From contig JACKMP010000009.1 of NCBI GenBank assembly GCA_024235315.1, positions 1-64,000 on the forward strand: a stretch of 64,000 nt of DNA, given 5' to 3'. Source of the DNA: Chromatiaceae bacterium (GTDB lineage Bacteria > Pseudomonadota > Gammaproteobacteria > Chromatiales > Chromatiaceae). Positions within the stretch are counted from its first letter, which is position 1; the number at the start of each line of letters is the position of its first letter. The notes beneath the pieces were generated by a model, which was given only the letters and a program-made list of their open reading frames with translations, was not told the DNA's origin and made no database searches. The translations under genes and the position numbers were made by a program. This document shows positions 42,372 to 51,596 of the stretch, piece by piece.

Positions 42372-44465
42372 TTGGTTAGACGGATGCTGCATCTTGTTCT
42401 TGTCGGGACCTGTATGCTCAGTACTGTCGCTGCGGCAGACCCGGTCTGGGTGGTGGATCCGGGCAGCCCCGGCTCTGACCTGCCGCCTCAGGGGCGTTCG
42501 CTGTTCGATCACCTGACGACCTCAAATGGGCAGCAGTCGATTCCCTATCCATTCGAGCAACTGGTCGTGGCGATCAGTACGCATCTGGATGCCGGCACCG
42601 CCTACCTGGGTCAGCCGGTCAAGCAAGTGCTGATCCCGCTGGGGCGCTCACTGCAGCGCGAGGCCGCAGCCCCGGATTTCTTCCGTTCGCCGCGCATCGT
42701 CCTCGCCGTGGATGCAGAACCGTCTTCCGGCGCGGGCCTGCTGCTGCGTGACCGCTTGTTCATCGGTTATCTCGAGGCAGCCGATGTCCTGGAGGTCATC
42801 AGCTATAACGAGCAGGCGGCACGCTTCGAGTTTCAGGTGGTGCGCGACTATCGTGCCGGCGGACAGCCACAGGTCTCGTACGCCCGCCGCGTGGTTTGCA
42901 TGGCATGCCACCAGAATGGTGCCCCGATCTTTGCCCGGCCGTTGTGGGACGAGACCAATGTCAGCCGCGATGTCGCCGACAGGCTCAAGCAGCTCGGCAA
43001 CGATTTTCACGGCATTCCCGTTGTGACCGGTGTCGACATCGCCTACGCGATCGACAATGCGACCGATCGCGCCAATGCATTCGCATTGACGCAGAAGCTG
43101 TGGCTGGAAGCCTGCGGTTTCGGTGAGGGTGCCGATGACTGCCGTCGCGCACTTTTTGATCGCACCCTGCAGTCCGCACTCAACGGTGGGCGCGGCTTCG
43201 ACCGTGTATCGGACAGCTACCACGGCACCTTGCGAGCGGTCATGTCGAGAAGGTCGCTCCAGGCCTGGCCCGACGGACTGCTGATCCCGGATGCCGATAT
43301 CGCTAACCGCAAACCCCTGGCCGGGGTGGCGACGCCGGTTGGCGGCGACGATGCGGACGGGTTGCGGCAGCGGGCCGATGTGGACGGTCGATCGGAACCC
43401 CTGATGCCGCGCCCTGCCGCCGCCGTGTGGATCCCCGGGGACGAAGATCTCGTCGAGCGGGCCGTCGAAGGCCTGACACAGTTTATCGCCGCTGCCGACC
43501 TGGAGCGGATCGACCGGCGACTGGCGCAGTTGCCGGTGGCCGAATCGTCGATGCGCGTCGAATGCAACGCCGACAGGACGCCGGCGGACGGGTACGAACG
43601 CATCAAGCTGCTGTGCCAGGGCGGCGATATCGTGCTGCGGGGGCTGATCCGGCGCGATGCCACCGGCAATACGCTGAGCGGCCGCGTGCGCAGCGTACGG
43701 ATAGCGGATACAGAATTCGGTGCACTGTCGGTGGGTGGCAGCGCGGACGACACAGGTGTATTGCACATTACCCTGCGGTATCCGGCGTCGCCGCTGCGGC
43801 CGCGCTTCGCCAATGCCGACACACTGGCCGGGCTGACGTTGCACAGGTCTTCCGCCGGCGACGGCAGGGTGGCCGTCGAGGTGCATCGGCGGCATGAGTC
43901 CGCAGTGCTGTCGGACACTGTCGATCAGGTCGCCGGACAGGACGGTGCATTGTTTGGACAGCACCCGTTTCGGCGCGCTGCGTTGATGCCGGCATTGTTC
44001 GACGCCCTCGGCATCACTGCCGCGGATGGGTGTTGCATATCGAACGACAGGATGCCGCCACCGAGGGTGGCGCAGGTGACGGTGCCACCGGACGACACAG
44101 TGCTGGCGCCGTTCTTCAAGGTCTGCGGTGCCTGTCACCGCTCCGACGAGCCATTCCCGCCCAACTTTCTCGCGGGTAACACCGATCAGGTGCGGCGCAC
44201 CGTGGCGCATTGTGCGGAACGTATCCAGTACCGGCTGGGGATGTGGGACCTGCCGTCATCACAGCGACCGAAATCACCGATGCCGCCGCAGCATGCCGGC
44301 AGCCTGGAAGGCACCCACTTGGCGCAATGGACGAACGGGCTGCTGAAGGAACTCCGTCAGGCGCTGAGCGGCGTCGCCACTGCCGCCGGATCGTCGTTGC
44401 CGTCACGTGAGCAGACACTGGCTCGCCCTTATTACACCTTGCGCCGCTGCCTGCCGGCCGGTTGA
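42372..44465 (+). CDS. Secreted dihaem cytochrome c
   Basis: A 697-residue exported protein with haem motifs CMACH ('RRVVCMACHQNGAPIF', about residue 177) and CGACH ('FKVCGACHRSDEPFPPNFL', about 590). The long middle section has no recognised domain. I use the TTG at 42372 because AGGACAAGGGG lies just upstream and it adds the RR needed for a signal peptide. The ATG at 42384 is possible. It lies between the lipoprotein and the RoxA-like genes and probably belongs to their operon. Confidence 0.65.
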   Translation: MVRRMLHLVLVGTCMLSTVAAADPVWVVDPGSPGSDLPPQGRSLFDHLTTSNGQQSIPYPFEQLVVAISTHLDAGTAYLGQPVKQVLIPLGRSLQREAAAPDFFRSPRIVLAVDAEPSSGAGLLLRDRLFIGYLEAADVLEVISYNEQAARFEFQVVRDYRAGGQPQVSYARRVVCMACHQNGAPIFARPLWDETNVSRDVADRLKQLGNDFHGIPVVTGVDIAYAIDNATDRANAFALTQKLWLEACGFGEGADDCRRALFDRTLQSALNGGRGFDRVSDSYHGTLRAVMSRRSLQAWPDGLLIPDADIANRKPLAGVATPVGGDDADGLRQRADVDGRSEPLMPRPAAAVWIPGDEDLVERAVEGLTQFIAAADLERIDRRLAQLPVAESSMRVECNADRTPADGYERIKLLCQGGDIVLRGLIRRDATGNTLSGRVRSVRIADTEFGALSVGGSADDTGVLHITLRYPASPLRPRFANADTLAGLTLHRSSAGDGRVAVEVHRRHESAVLSDTVDQVAGQDGALFGQHPFRRAALMPALFDALGITAADGCCISNDRMPPPRVAQVTVPPDDTVLAPFFKVCGACHRSDEPFPPNFLAGNTDQVRRTVAHCAERIQYRLGMWDLPSSQRPKSPMPPQHAGSLEGTHLAQWTNGLLKELRQALSGVATAAGSSLPSREQTLARPYYTLRRCLPAG

Positions 44466-44475
44466 GGACAGCACC

Positions 44476-45963
44476 ATGGAAAACAACAACACATCTGCAA
44501 GCAGACGCAATTGGTGCCGCATCCTGATGTGGACCGCGCTTATCCTGGTCGTGTTGATCGCACTGATATTGACGCAGCGTTTCCTGCGTGACGAACCCGT
44601 GGTCTATGACGACCCGGTCGAACACTTCAAGTACGGCTCGACCGGCGGCGAGCGCAATCTCGGCTTCCCGTACTGGATCTGGCGCGTGTTGCCGGAGGTC
44701 TGTGCAGACTATCTGCCCGGTGACGGCTTTGCGTCGGTCGGGATGATCTACGAGCCAGGCAGGGACCTCCCGGTCGGCATGTCGAAGCGCCGCCACATGG
44801 GCATGGATCGGGTGTTTCTGAATTGCGCCGTGTGTCATTCCTCGACGGTGCGGGCGAGTGCAGATGCCGAGCCGACACTGGTCGTCGGTATGGGTGCGAA
44901 CACGCTCGACCTGATGGCGTTCCAGAAGTTCATGGGCCGCTGTGTGGCCGACCGGCGCTTTACGCCGAATCAGATCATCCCGCGCATCCAGGCGGCCGGC
45001 GCCGACCTCGACCTGCTCGACAGGCTCGTCGTCTACCCGCTGGCGGTGCACCTGATGCGTGACGGAGTCACCGGCCTGCTGGGGCGCATGCGTTTCATCC
45101 ACTTTCAGCCGGACTGGGGGCCGGGGCGTGTCGACACGTTCAACTCGGCCAAGGCGCTGTTCAACTTCCCGATCGAGGACCTGCGCAGCGACGAGCTGCT
45201 CGGCGCAGCGGATTTCCCGACCATCTGGAACCAGGCGAAGAAGCAGGGCATGCAGTTGCACTGGGACGGCAACAATGACCGCGTTGAGGAGCGCAACCTC
45301 AATGCCTCGTTCGGCACCGGCGCAACGCCACGCCTGATCGACCATTCGTCGATCGCACGTATTCAGGCCTGGAATGCGACCGCGACCCCGCCCGCGTTCA
45401 GCGAATTCTTCCCGATCGATCAGGCGATGGCCGGGCGCGGCAAGGTGATCTATGGCGAGTACTGTGCCGACTGCCACGGCGCCAGCGGCAGGGATTTCAG
45501 TGGCAGCCATGTCGGCCAGGTGGTCCCGCTGGGGCAGATCGGCACAGACCCGTATCGCCTGCATTCGTTCACCCCGCAGTTGGCCGTGAACCTGGGGACG
45601 CCGTACGCCGGCAGCGAGTACCGCTTCAAGAGTTTCAGGAAGACCCATGGCTACGCCAATGCACCGATGGACGGCCTGTGGCTGCGCGCGCCTTATCTGC
45701 ACAACGGTTCGGTGCCGACGATGTGGGACCTGCTGCAACCGCGCTCGGCGCGACCGCAGACCTTCTGGCGCGGCAACGACCGCTACGACCAGGTTGCGCT
45801 CGGCTTTGTGTCCGACCTCGCCGAAGAGGGCGGGCGCAGCTTCTTCCTCTACGACACCGCGGTACCCGGCAACGGCAACATGGGTCACGAAGGCGCGCGA
45901 TACGGCACCGAGCTGAGCGACGCCGACAAATGGGCATTGATCGAGTACCTCAAGACCTTCTGA
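44476..45963 (+). CDS. RoxA-like dihaem cytochrome c, membrane-anchored
   Basis: A 495-residue protein with an N-terminal membrane helix (about 15-35), haem motifs CAVCH ('FLNCAVCHSS') and CADCH ('YCADCHGASG'), and the block 'LWLRAPYLHNGSVPTMWDLL' that is typical of RoxA-like dihaem oxygenases and peroxidases. RoxA of Xanthomonas cleaves natural rubber with O2. RoxA is somewhat larger, so only family-level similarity is claimed. It is closely related to the next gene, indicating tandem duplication. The ATG at 44476 has GAGGAC upstream. Confidence 0.8.
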   Translation: MENNNTSASRRNWCRILMWTALILVVLIALILTQRFLRDEPVVYDDPVEHFKYGSTGGERNLGFPYWIWRVLPEVCADYLPGDGFASVGMIYEPGRDLPVGMSKRRHMGMDRVFLNCAVCHSSTVRASADAEPTLVVGMGANTLDLMAFQKFMGRCVADRRFTPNQIIPRIQAAGADLDLLDRLVVYPLAVHLMRDGVTGLLGRMRFIHFQPDWGPGRVDTFNSAKALFNFPIEDLRSDELLGAADFPTIWNQAKKQGMQLHWDGNNDRVEERNLNASFGTGATPRLIDHSSIARIQAWNATATPPAFSEFFPIDQAMAGRGKVIYGEYCADCHGASGRDFSGSHVGQVVPLGQIGTDPYRLHSFTPQLAVNLGTPYAGSEYRFKSFRKTHGYANAPMDGLWLRAPYLHNGSVPTMWDLLQPRSARPQTFWRGNDRYDQVALGFVSDLAEEGGRSFFLYDTAVPGNGNMGHEGARYGTELSDADKWALIEYLKTF

Positions 45964-45976
45964 CAGGGAGACCGCC

Positions 45977-47434
45977 ATGCAATTTCTGAGTCGTCTGCCG
46001 CGCTGGCTGAAGGTGGTCGGTATGCTGTCGCTGATCGTCGTGGTCTTGCTCGGGTATATCGGCTGGGACCGCTTCCTGCGCGCCTATCCGGCGCAGGCCT
46101 TCGATGATCCGGATGAGCGCTTCAAATACGGATCCATTGGCGCTGAACAGGATGCCGGCATCCCCTACTGGATCTTCTACGTGTTGCCGCGCGTGTTTCC
46201 CGACAAGCTGCCCGGCCCGGGCGGCTATGCCGCGTTCGGTGTGACCTGGGAGCAGGGCAGGGAACTTCCGATCGGCTTCACCAAGCGGCGCATCGGTTTC
46301 GACCGTGTCGCCAACAACTGTGCGGTTTGCCACACCGCCAGCTACCGCACGGAACACCATGCAAACCCAGTCCTGGTGCCGACCGGCCCGAACCACACGC
46401 TCGACCTGGAGGCGTTCTTCCGCTTCCTGGTCGACTGCGCCAAGGACCCGCGGTTCAACGCGGACACCATGATGCCGGAGATCAACCTTGCCGCTGACCT
46501 GGACTGGATCGACCGGCTGGCGTATCGCTACCTGATCATCCCGATCACCCGCAAGCGCCTGATCGAGCGTGAGGCACAGTTCCAGTGGATCTACCGTCAC
46601 GATTTCCCGGAATGGGGCCGTGGGCGTGACGATGCGATGAACCTCACCAAGTACTTCATGATCCGCTGGCCGATGGACGACAGTTTCGGACCGACCGACA
46701 TGCCGTCAGTGTGGAACCTGCAGAAGTACAGCGAGGAACGCGGCAACCGCATGAACTTCGCCGGCGACAGCCACAACGCCTACTCGGTGATCATCGACTC
46801 TGCGCTCGGACTGATGGGCGCCGAACCGAAAGACCGGGAGGACTTTCTCGCGCACATCGACTGGTTGCACCATTACCTGACAACCAAACCGGCGCCGACC
46901 TATCCGTTTGCAATCGACCAGGCAAAGGCCGGGCAGGGTAAACAGGTTTTCGCCGCGCACTGCGCGGGCTGTCACGCCAGCGAGCGCACCGGCACCGTCG
47001 TGCCGCTGGCCGAGATCGGCACGGACCGCGAACGCATGGATACCTGGAACGCGAAGGCGGCGGCCGAGGCCAACCAGGTGGTCGACGACATGGGTATCGA
47101 ACGCAAGGGCCTGGTGGAGGAACCCTTGACCGGGTATGTCGCGCAGTACCTCGACGGGATCTGGCTGCGTGCCCCCTATCTGCACAACGGATCAGTGCCG
47201 ACCCTGTACGACCTGCTGCTGCCACCGGCGCAACGGCCGGAGCGCTTCCACCGTGGCTACGACGTCTACGATCCGGTCAAGGTCGGTTACCTGACCAGCG
47301 GCAGCGAGGCCGTGCACGCCGGCACCCTGCACGACACGTCAGCACGCGCCAACTCGGCGCAGGGCCATGATTTCGCATCGCAGCTGTCCGACGACCAGCG
47401 CTGGTCACTGGTCGAGTACCTGAAGACGCTGTGA
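45977..47434 (+). CDS. RoxA-like dihaem cytochrome c, second paralogue
   Basis: A 485-residue paralogue of the preceding protein with the same plan: an N-terminal membrane helix (about 10-30), CAVCH ('NNCAVCHTASY'), CAGCH ('HCAGCHASE') and 'WLRAPYLHNGSVPTLYDLLLP'. The shared segments 'RFKYGS', 'PYWI' and 'LP' before the first haem show the pair arose by duplication. It is the last gene of the cytochrome run, followed by the convergent zinc-type locus. Confidence 0.8.
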   Translation: MQFLSRLPRWLKVVGMLSLIVVVLLGYIGWDRFLRAYPAQAFDDPDERFKYGSIGAEQDAGIPYWIFYVLPRVFPDKLPGPGGYAAFGVTWEQGRELPIGFTKRRIGFDRVANNCAVCHTASYRTEHHANPVLVPTGPNHTLDLEAFFRFLVDCAKDPRFNADTMMPEINLAADLDWIDRLAYRYLIIPITRKRLIEREAQFQWIYRHDFPEWGRGRDDAMNLTKYFMIRWPMDDSFGPTDMPSVWNLQKYSEERGNRMNFAGDSHNAYSVIIDSALGLMGAEPKDREDFLAHIDWLHHYLTTKPAPTYPFAIDQAKAGQGKQVFAAHCAGCHASERTGTVVPLAEIGTDRERMDTWNAKAAAEANQVVDDMGIERKGLVEEPLTGYVAQYLDGIWLRAPYLHNGSVPTLYDLLLPPAQRPERFHRGYDVYDPVKVGYLTSGSEAVHAGTLHDTSARANSAQGHDFASQLSDDQRWSLVEYLKTL

Positions 47435-47528
47435 GCGGTGCGCCCGGGCGCCGGCGGCCGGCACGAAACGTCCACAGGGAACGAAGGCTTCGAATCCGGT
47501 CTGTTGTGTCAGTGAATCGCCGCCTGTG

Positions 47529-48176
47529 TCATTCATAGGGCTCGATGCTGCCTGCCTGAATGCGATAGCCGGCATCACCCATGTCGTTGCTGTACTTCTC
47601 GACCGTCAGTTCGCCGGTCACCCACACGGTGTCGAACAACTCGCCCTCGAAGGGGTGGCCGGAAGGTGCGATCACATGCACCGTCTGGTTGGTCGGTGGC
47701 GGCGGGACATGGATGCAGGCACCGTAGTAGGGGACGAGCAGAAACTCGTTGATGGATTTGGCATTCATCTCCAGCGGCACCACGAAGCCCGGCAGCTTGA
47801 CGCGCTGGCCATCCAGTGATTTGACGACCGGTGCCTCGTCCCACAGGCGTTTGATCTCCTTCATCAGCTCCTGGGCCTTGGGATCGGTATCGGACAGCTC
47901 GTCGGCGTCATATTGGTCCATCAGCGCCTGTGGGTTCCAGTCGGCGGGAATCAGGGCATCCCAGTCGAGTTCCCTTACCGTGTCGGCCGACGCTGCTTCT
48001 GCGGGTACCGCGACCGGCTGACCGGGCGGCTCTGCGACAACCGGGTCGCCTGCGCCGTTGCCGGGCGTCGCCGATGCCGGCGGCGCGCCGGACTCACCGC
48101 CCGACGGACCGGCATCGCAGCCGCTCAGCAGCATGAGACAAAGACACAGGAGAATGCGAAGGGTGGACGTGTACAT
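47529..48176 (-). CDS. DUF3299 lipoprotein of the zinc-type locus
   Basis: A 215-residue lipoprotein (lipobox LMLLSGCDAG) with a low-complexity Gly/Ala/Pro linker and the DUF3299 domain: 'KLPGFVVPLEMNAKSINEFLLVPYYGACIHVPPPPTNQTVHV' in two parts and 'FDTVWVTGELTVEKYSNDMGDAGYRIQAGSI'. DUF3299 genes often travel with DUF2796 (ZrgA) and LolD/FtsX-like transporters in zinc-regulated loci. The ATG at 48176 follows AAAGGAGTGACTC. It is the last gene of that operon here. Confidence 0.8.
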   Translation of the reverse strand: MYTSTLRILLCLCLMLLSGCDAGPSGGESGAPPASATPGNGAGDPVVAEPPGQPVAVPAEAASADTVRELDWDALIPADWNPQALMDQYDADELSDTDPKAQELMKEIKRLWDEAPVVKSLDGQRVKLPGFVVPLEMNAKSINEFLLVPYYGACIHVPPPPTNQTVHVIAPSGHPFEGELFDTVWVTGELTVEKYSNDMGDAGYRIQAGSIEPYE

Positions 48177-48192
48177 GCTTGAGTCACTCCTT

Positions 48193-49455
48193 TCAGACAC
48201 GGATGGACAGACCATCGGCCAGCGACAGTCGATAGGCGCGGTAGCTTGGCAGTATGCCGACCAGCAGACCGGCGAGAAGCACCAGGCCGAGCAGCATCAA
48301 CTCGTGCGCCGACAGGCCGGTCTGGGCCAGATGGATGCCGAAGCGGTATTCAATCAGCTGCCGGGTCGAGAACAGCACTGCATACAGCAGCGCGACGCCG
48401 GTCAGCGCGCCGGTGGTGGTCAGGGCGAAGGCCTCGCCCATGATGAGTGCGAACACATGCGCCGGCCTGGCACCGACCGAGCGCAGTATGGCCATCTCGC
48501 GCCGCCGTTCATTGAGGCTGGACAACAGGGCCGTGAGCATGCCGATCAGCCCCACGATCACGACGCACACGGAGACCAGCAACAGGGCGTTCTCCGCCAC
48601 GCCCACCAGGCCCCACAGCTGGCTCAGGGCCACGCCCGGCAAGATCGCGGTGAGGGGTTCCTCGGGGTATTCGTTGATACGGCGTTGCACCTGGAAGGTG
48701 GCGATGCGTGCCTTCAGGCCGATCAGCGCCGCGGTGATGGCGCGTGGCGTCAGGTCCATCTCGCGCGCCTGCCCGGCAGGGATGGATTGTCCCGGTGGCG
48801 GTGGGCCGCCGTTGCGCCAGTCGACGTGTATGGCCTCGATCGCCTGCAGGCTGACATACAGGGCGCGGTCCAGCGGTGTGCCGCTGCGCTCGAGTATGCC
48901 CACCACGCGAAACGGTTTGTCCGCGTGGCGGGCGAAGCTGACATCCGAGGCGCCATGCGCCACCACGACCGCATCGCCCAGGTGATAGCCCAGCGATTTG
49001 GCGACCTCGGCGCCCACCACCACGTCGTACAGATCCTGGAAGGGCCCGCCCCGGGCGAATGTCAGCGACTGGTTCCGACCATGGCGGTAGTGGGTGAAGT
49101 AGCTCTGGTCGGTGCCGATGACGCGGAAGCCGCGATGTGAGTCGCCCAGCGCGATGGGAATGATCCAGTCCACCCTGGGCATGGCGGCGATGTCCTGATA
49201 GCTCTTCCAGCTGATGTTGTTGGTGGCATCGCCGATATGAAACACCGAATAGAGCAACAGCTGTACCGTACCGCTGCGCGCACCCAGAATCAGGTCAGTG
49301 CCCGAGATGGTGTTGGCAAAACTCTCGCGCGCCTCGGTGCGCAGCCGTTCCACGCCGACCAGCAGCAGCACGCTGAATGAGATCGACAGCAGCGTCAGCA
49401 GCGCGGTCGCCCGACGGTTGAGCAGACTCTTCCAGGCCAGTATCAGGAGTTGCAT
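48193..49455 (-). CDS. FtsX/MacB-like ABC transporter permease
   Basis: A 420-residue permease with a first membrane helix (about 17-38), a large periplasmic domain (about 40-270) and three C-terminal helices, the FtsX/MacB/LolC layout. The conserved cytoplasmic loop 'LNERRREMAILRSVGARPAHV' contacts the ATPase. It is encoded two bases after its ATPase and before DUF3299. It is a mechanotransmission-type exporter or lipoprotein-release system rather than a classical importer. In this gene context a role in zinc homeostasis is inferred. Confidence 0.85.
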   Translation of the reverse strand: MQLLILAWKSLLNRRATALLTLLSISFSVLLLVGVERLRTEARESFANTISGTDLILGARSGTVQLLLYSVFHIGDATNNISWKSYQDIAAMPRVDWIIPIALGDSHRGFRVIGTDQSYFTHYRHGRNQSLTFARGGPFQDLYDVVVGAEVAKSLGYHLGDAVVVAHGASDVSFARHADKPFRVVGILERSGTPLDRALYVSLQAIEAIHVDWRNGGPPPPGQSIPAGQAREMDLTPRAITAALIGLKARIATFQVQRRINEYPEEPLTAILPGVALSQLWGLVGVAENALLLVSVCVVIVGLIGMLTALLSSLNERRREMAILRSVGARPAHVFALIMGEAFALTTTGALTGVALLYAVLFSTRQLIEYRFGIHLAQTGLSAHELMLLGLVLLAGLLVGILPSYRAYRLSLADGLSIRV

Positions 49456-49457
49456 CT

Positions 49458-50213
49458 TCAGCCCTCCGCGCGGCGGGCAGCCGCCGAACGATTGATTTCC
49501 GACAGGCGCAGCGTGCGGTTGAACAGCGGTTCAAGGCTGGCGTCATGGCTGACGAACACCAGGGTCGAGCCGGCCCGGGCACATTCGTCGAACAGCAGGC
49601 GGATGAAGGACTCGCGCCGATCTGAATCCAGCGACGAGGTCGGCTCGTCGGCGATCAGCAGCGCCGGTGCGCCGATCAGCGCGCGAGCCGCCGCCACCCG
49701 CTGTTGCTGACCCACGCTCAGCGAGGTCACCGGGCGGCGCAGCAGCGTCGCGTCCGTCATGTCCAGCTGACGCAGCAGCCGCAGCGCCTCGGCTTCCAGG
49801 CTGTCGGCGTCGCGTAACGCGCGCAGGCGCCGCTGATCGGAGAACCGGCATGGCAGCAGCACGTTTTCCACCACCGAGAGGTAGGGTATGAGGTTGAACA
49901 TCTGGAAGACGAAACCGATGTGATGCGCCCGAAAGTGGTCGCGCTGCACGCTGCCCAGCCTGTCCAGGCGCTCACCCAGCACCTGGATTTCACCGCGCTC
50001 GGGCAGGATGACCCCCGCCAGCAGGCTGAGCAGGGTGCTCTTGCCGCTGCCGCTGGCGCCCTCGATAAAGATCCGTTCGCCCCGATCGATCACCAGCGAC
50101 GGCAGATCAAGCACCTGTGGCATCCCCAGTTTCCAGCGAAACGTCAGGTCGCGGATGCGGATCACATTGTCCGGTGACTGGCCAGGTGCATGCTTGGGCA
50201 CGGCTCCCTCCAT
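49458..50213 (-). CDS. LolD/MacB-type ABC transporter ATPase
   Basis: A 251-residue nucleotide-binding protein with Walker A 'GASGSGKST', Q-loop 'FVFQMFNLIPYLSV', a signature motif reading LSVGQQQR instead of the usual LSGGQ, Walker B 'ALLIADEPTSSLD' and the switch His in 'VFVSHD'. It pairs with the permease whose gene follows immediately. The ATG at 50213 was chosen because the upstream extension of the frame overlaps the DUF2796 gene. Confidence 0.88.
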   Translation of the reverse strand: MEGAVPKHAPGQSPDNVIRIRDLTFRWKLGMPQVLDLPSLVIDRGERIFIEGASGSGKSTLLSLLAGVILPERGEIQVLGERLDRLGSVQRDHFRAHHIGFVFQMFNLIPYLSVVENVLLPCRFSDQRRLRALRDADSLEAEALRLLRQLDMTDATLLRRPVTSLSVGQQQRVAAARALIGAPALLIADEPTSSLDSDRRESFIRLLFDECARAGSTLVFVSHDASLEPLFNRTLRLSEINRSAAARRAEG

Positions 50214-50221
50214 GCGATGTC

Positions 50222-50806
50222 TCACAGCGCCAGTTCGGCGTTGGTGGCGGTCAGTTCGGCGCCTCCCTGCCGTTGGTCGGTCACGAACTGGACAAGCAGC
50301 CGCTGCAAGGCAGGAAAGCGCCGGAAGAGGTCCAGACTCAACCGCCTGAGCTCGTCCGGGCGTGCGCATTCGAATCGGTAGTCTGCATCGATGTCCGCAT
50401 GACCTTCGTGGTCTCCCGCATGATCGCCGTCGTGCCCCGGCTCTTCACGGGTATCGTGTGGCATGGCATCGGTGCCGGACTCGCCCGCCAGCGGGGTGCT
50501 GATAGCCGCACCGATCAGGCGGCATTGCGCCTGCGCATCGAATCGAAAGAGCTGATCAGCCGCGCGCAGCTGCGCCAGCGTCTGTTCCAGGACCTGCCGG
50601 TCCGCGTCGCTGGACGGCATGTGCTCGTAGCCCAGCAGGTTCATCGCCGGGCTTTCCAGGTGCAGATCGATCTGCGCGCCCTCCTGGGCCAGATCGAGTC
50701 GCGCCACCCCATGCTCGTGTGTGCCAGCCTGGCGGTGTTCCCCGGCATGCAGGGTGCCGCCCAGTAGCAAGGGCAGCAAAAGGCAAATAGACAGTCTCTT
50801 GAACAT
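50222..50806 (-). CDS. DUF2796 (ZrgA-like) periplasmic His-rich protein
   Basis: A 194-residue exported protein (signal peptide about 1-20). It has 'GTHEHGVARLDLAQEGAQIDLHLESPAMNLLGYEH' in two blocks, a His/Asp-rich loop ('HDTREEPGHDGDHAGDHEGHADID') and a C-terminal DUF2796 strand-helix pattern. DUF2796 includes Vibrio ZrgA, a zinc-scavenging periplasmic protein. GGAGA lies eight bases before the ATG at 50806. It heads the operon with the ABC ATPase, permease and DUF3299 protein. Confidence 0.8.
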   Translation of the reverse strand: MFKRLSICLLLPLLLGGTLHAGEHRQAGTHEHGVARLDLAQEGAQIDLHLESPAMNLLGYEHMPSSDADRQVLEQTLAQLRAADQLFRFDAQAQCRLIGAAISTPLAGESGTDAMPHDTREEPGHDGDHAGDHEGHADIDADYRFECARPDELRRLSLDLFRRFPALQRLLVQFVTDQRQGGAELTATNAELAL

Positions 50807-50973
50807 TATCGTGATCTCCATCGTGTGCACGCGGTGTCACAACGCGTCCGGCTCTGCCGGGTCGCAATGCGGCGTACCGATTGCTTCCTGAACGTCTGCG
50901 TCAGATGAACAACGGTGACGAGCGACCGAACCGCCCTGGCAGGACGGCCCGCGCCGTGCTCGACACCCGGGTT

Positions 50974-51255
50974 TCAGCAGGGGACGGGTGGTGCGCGTGA
51001 TTCGTAGAGACGTGCCCGATTGGCATGGACGCGAGAGGGGGGGCTTTCGACCGTGCTCTCAAGCAGCAGGAAGACGGGTTGCAGCGCCGGCGCGGTAGCG
51101 GCGAAGGCACTGAACTGGACCGTGTGCTGACACAGCTGGCAGTCGGGGTCGGGATGCAGCCAGTCGTCGTGATGACCGTGTGCGGCCAACAGGCACTGGC
51201 TGCTGAACAGCGCAAACGCCAGAAAAAGGGCCAGTGAGAGGCGGTGTTTCGTCAT
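50974..51255 (-). CDS. Small secreted His/Cys protein, likely zinc chaperone
   Basis: A 93-residue exported protein with a signal peptide (about 1-23) and a short metal-site-like segment 'HGHHDDWLHPDPDCQLCQH'. It resembles the small proteins annotated as zinc-uptake chaperones (DUF2946-like) that precede DUF2796 loci. The remaining ~50 residues are proline-rich and unremarkable. It lies about 170 bases upstream of DUF2796 on the same strand and probably belongs to the same regulon. The start is uncertain because no strong ribosome binding site is visible. Confidence 0.6.
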   Translation of the reverse strand: MTKHRLSLALFLAFALFSSQCLLAAHGHHDDWLHPDPDCQLCQHTVQFSAFAATAPALQPVFLLLESTVESPPSRVHANRARLYESRAPPVPC

Positions 51256-51370
51256 GATCAACGGATAAGGCCGGCTCACCGACCACAGGTTCCTCATCGC
51301 ACGGGTCTGATCATGCATCAGATTCCCGGTCACGGGAAATCAATCGACAACGCTTGCAAACACGAATCGG

Positions 51371-51389
51371 TCGCATTAGTATTCGCAAA
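51371..51389. promoter_or_regulatory. Possible Fur-like site before hemP
   Basis: Read on the minus strand, 'TTTGCGAATACTAATGCGA' contains two adjacent xxxAAT hexamers like those of Fur sites. The match is weaker than at 56671 and 57899. It is supported mainly because hemP genes are usually Fur-controlled. Confidence 0.35.
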
Positions 51390-51422
51390 GAAATGCATCG
51401 ATCTGCGGAGTGACGGGAAATC

Positions 51423-51596
51423 GTGCATAACCCCAACGACAAGGACAAACCGACTGCCCCCGCCGGGGCCGCGCGGCCCCGGCTGTTGACCAGTCGTGAG
51501 TTGTTCGGGAGCGGTAATCGCGTCGACATCGAACACCAGGGCGAGATTTATCGCCTGCAGATAACGCGTCTGGGCAGGTTGATCCTGACCAAATAG
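51423..51596 (+). CDS. hemP: Hemin uptake protein HemP
   Basis: A 57-residue protein starting with GTG. Its C-terminal half reads 'LLTSRELFGSGNRVDIEHQG' followed by 'EIYRLQITRLGRLILTK', the conserved HemP/HmuP signature. An in-frame stop just upstream makes GTG the only possible start. HemP is a small basic protein encoded near haem uptake genes and needed in some bacteria for haem receptor expression. The porin gene begins 66 bases downstream. This places the following genes in an iron/haem regulon. Confidence 0.85.
   Translation: MHNPNDKDKPTAPAGAARPRLLTSRELFGSGNRVDIEHQGEIYRLQITRLGRLILTK

Noticed and set aside
42648..45978. Two long minus-strand open frames across the cytochrome cluster
   Set aside because: They lie opposite genes with correct haem motifs and signal peptides. 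The translated products are low-complexity shadows.
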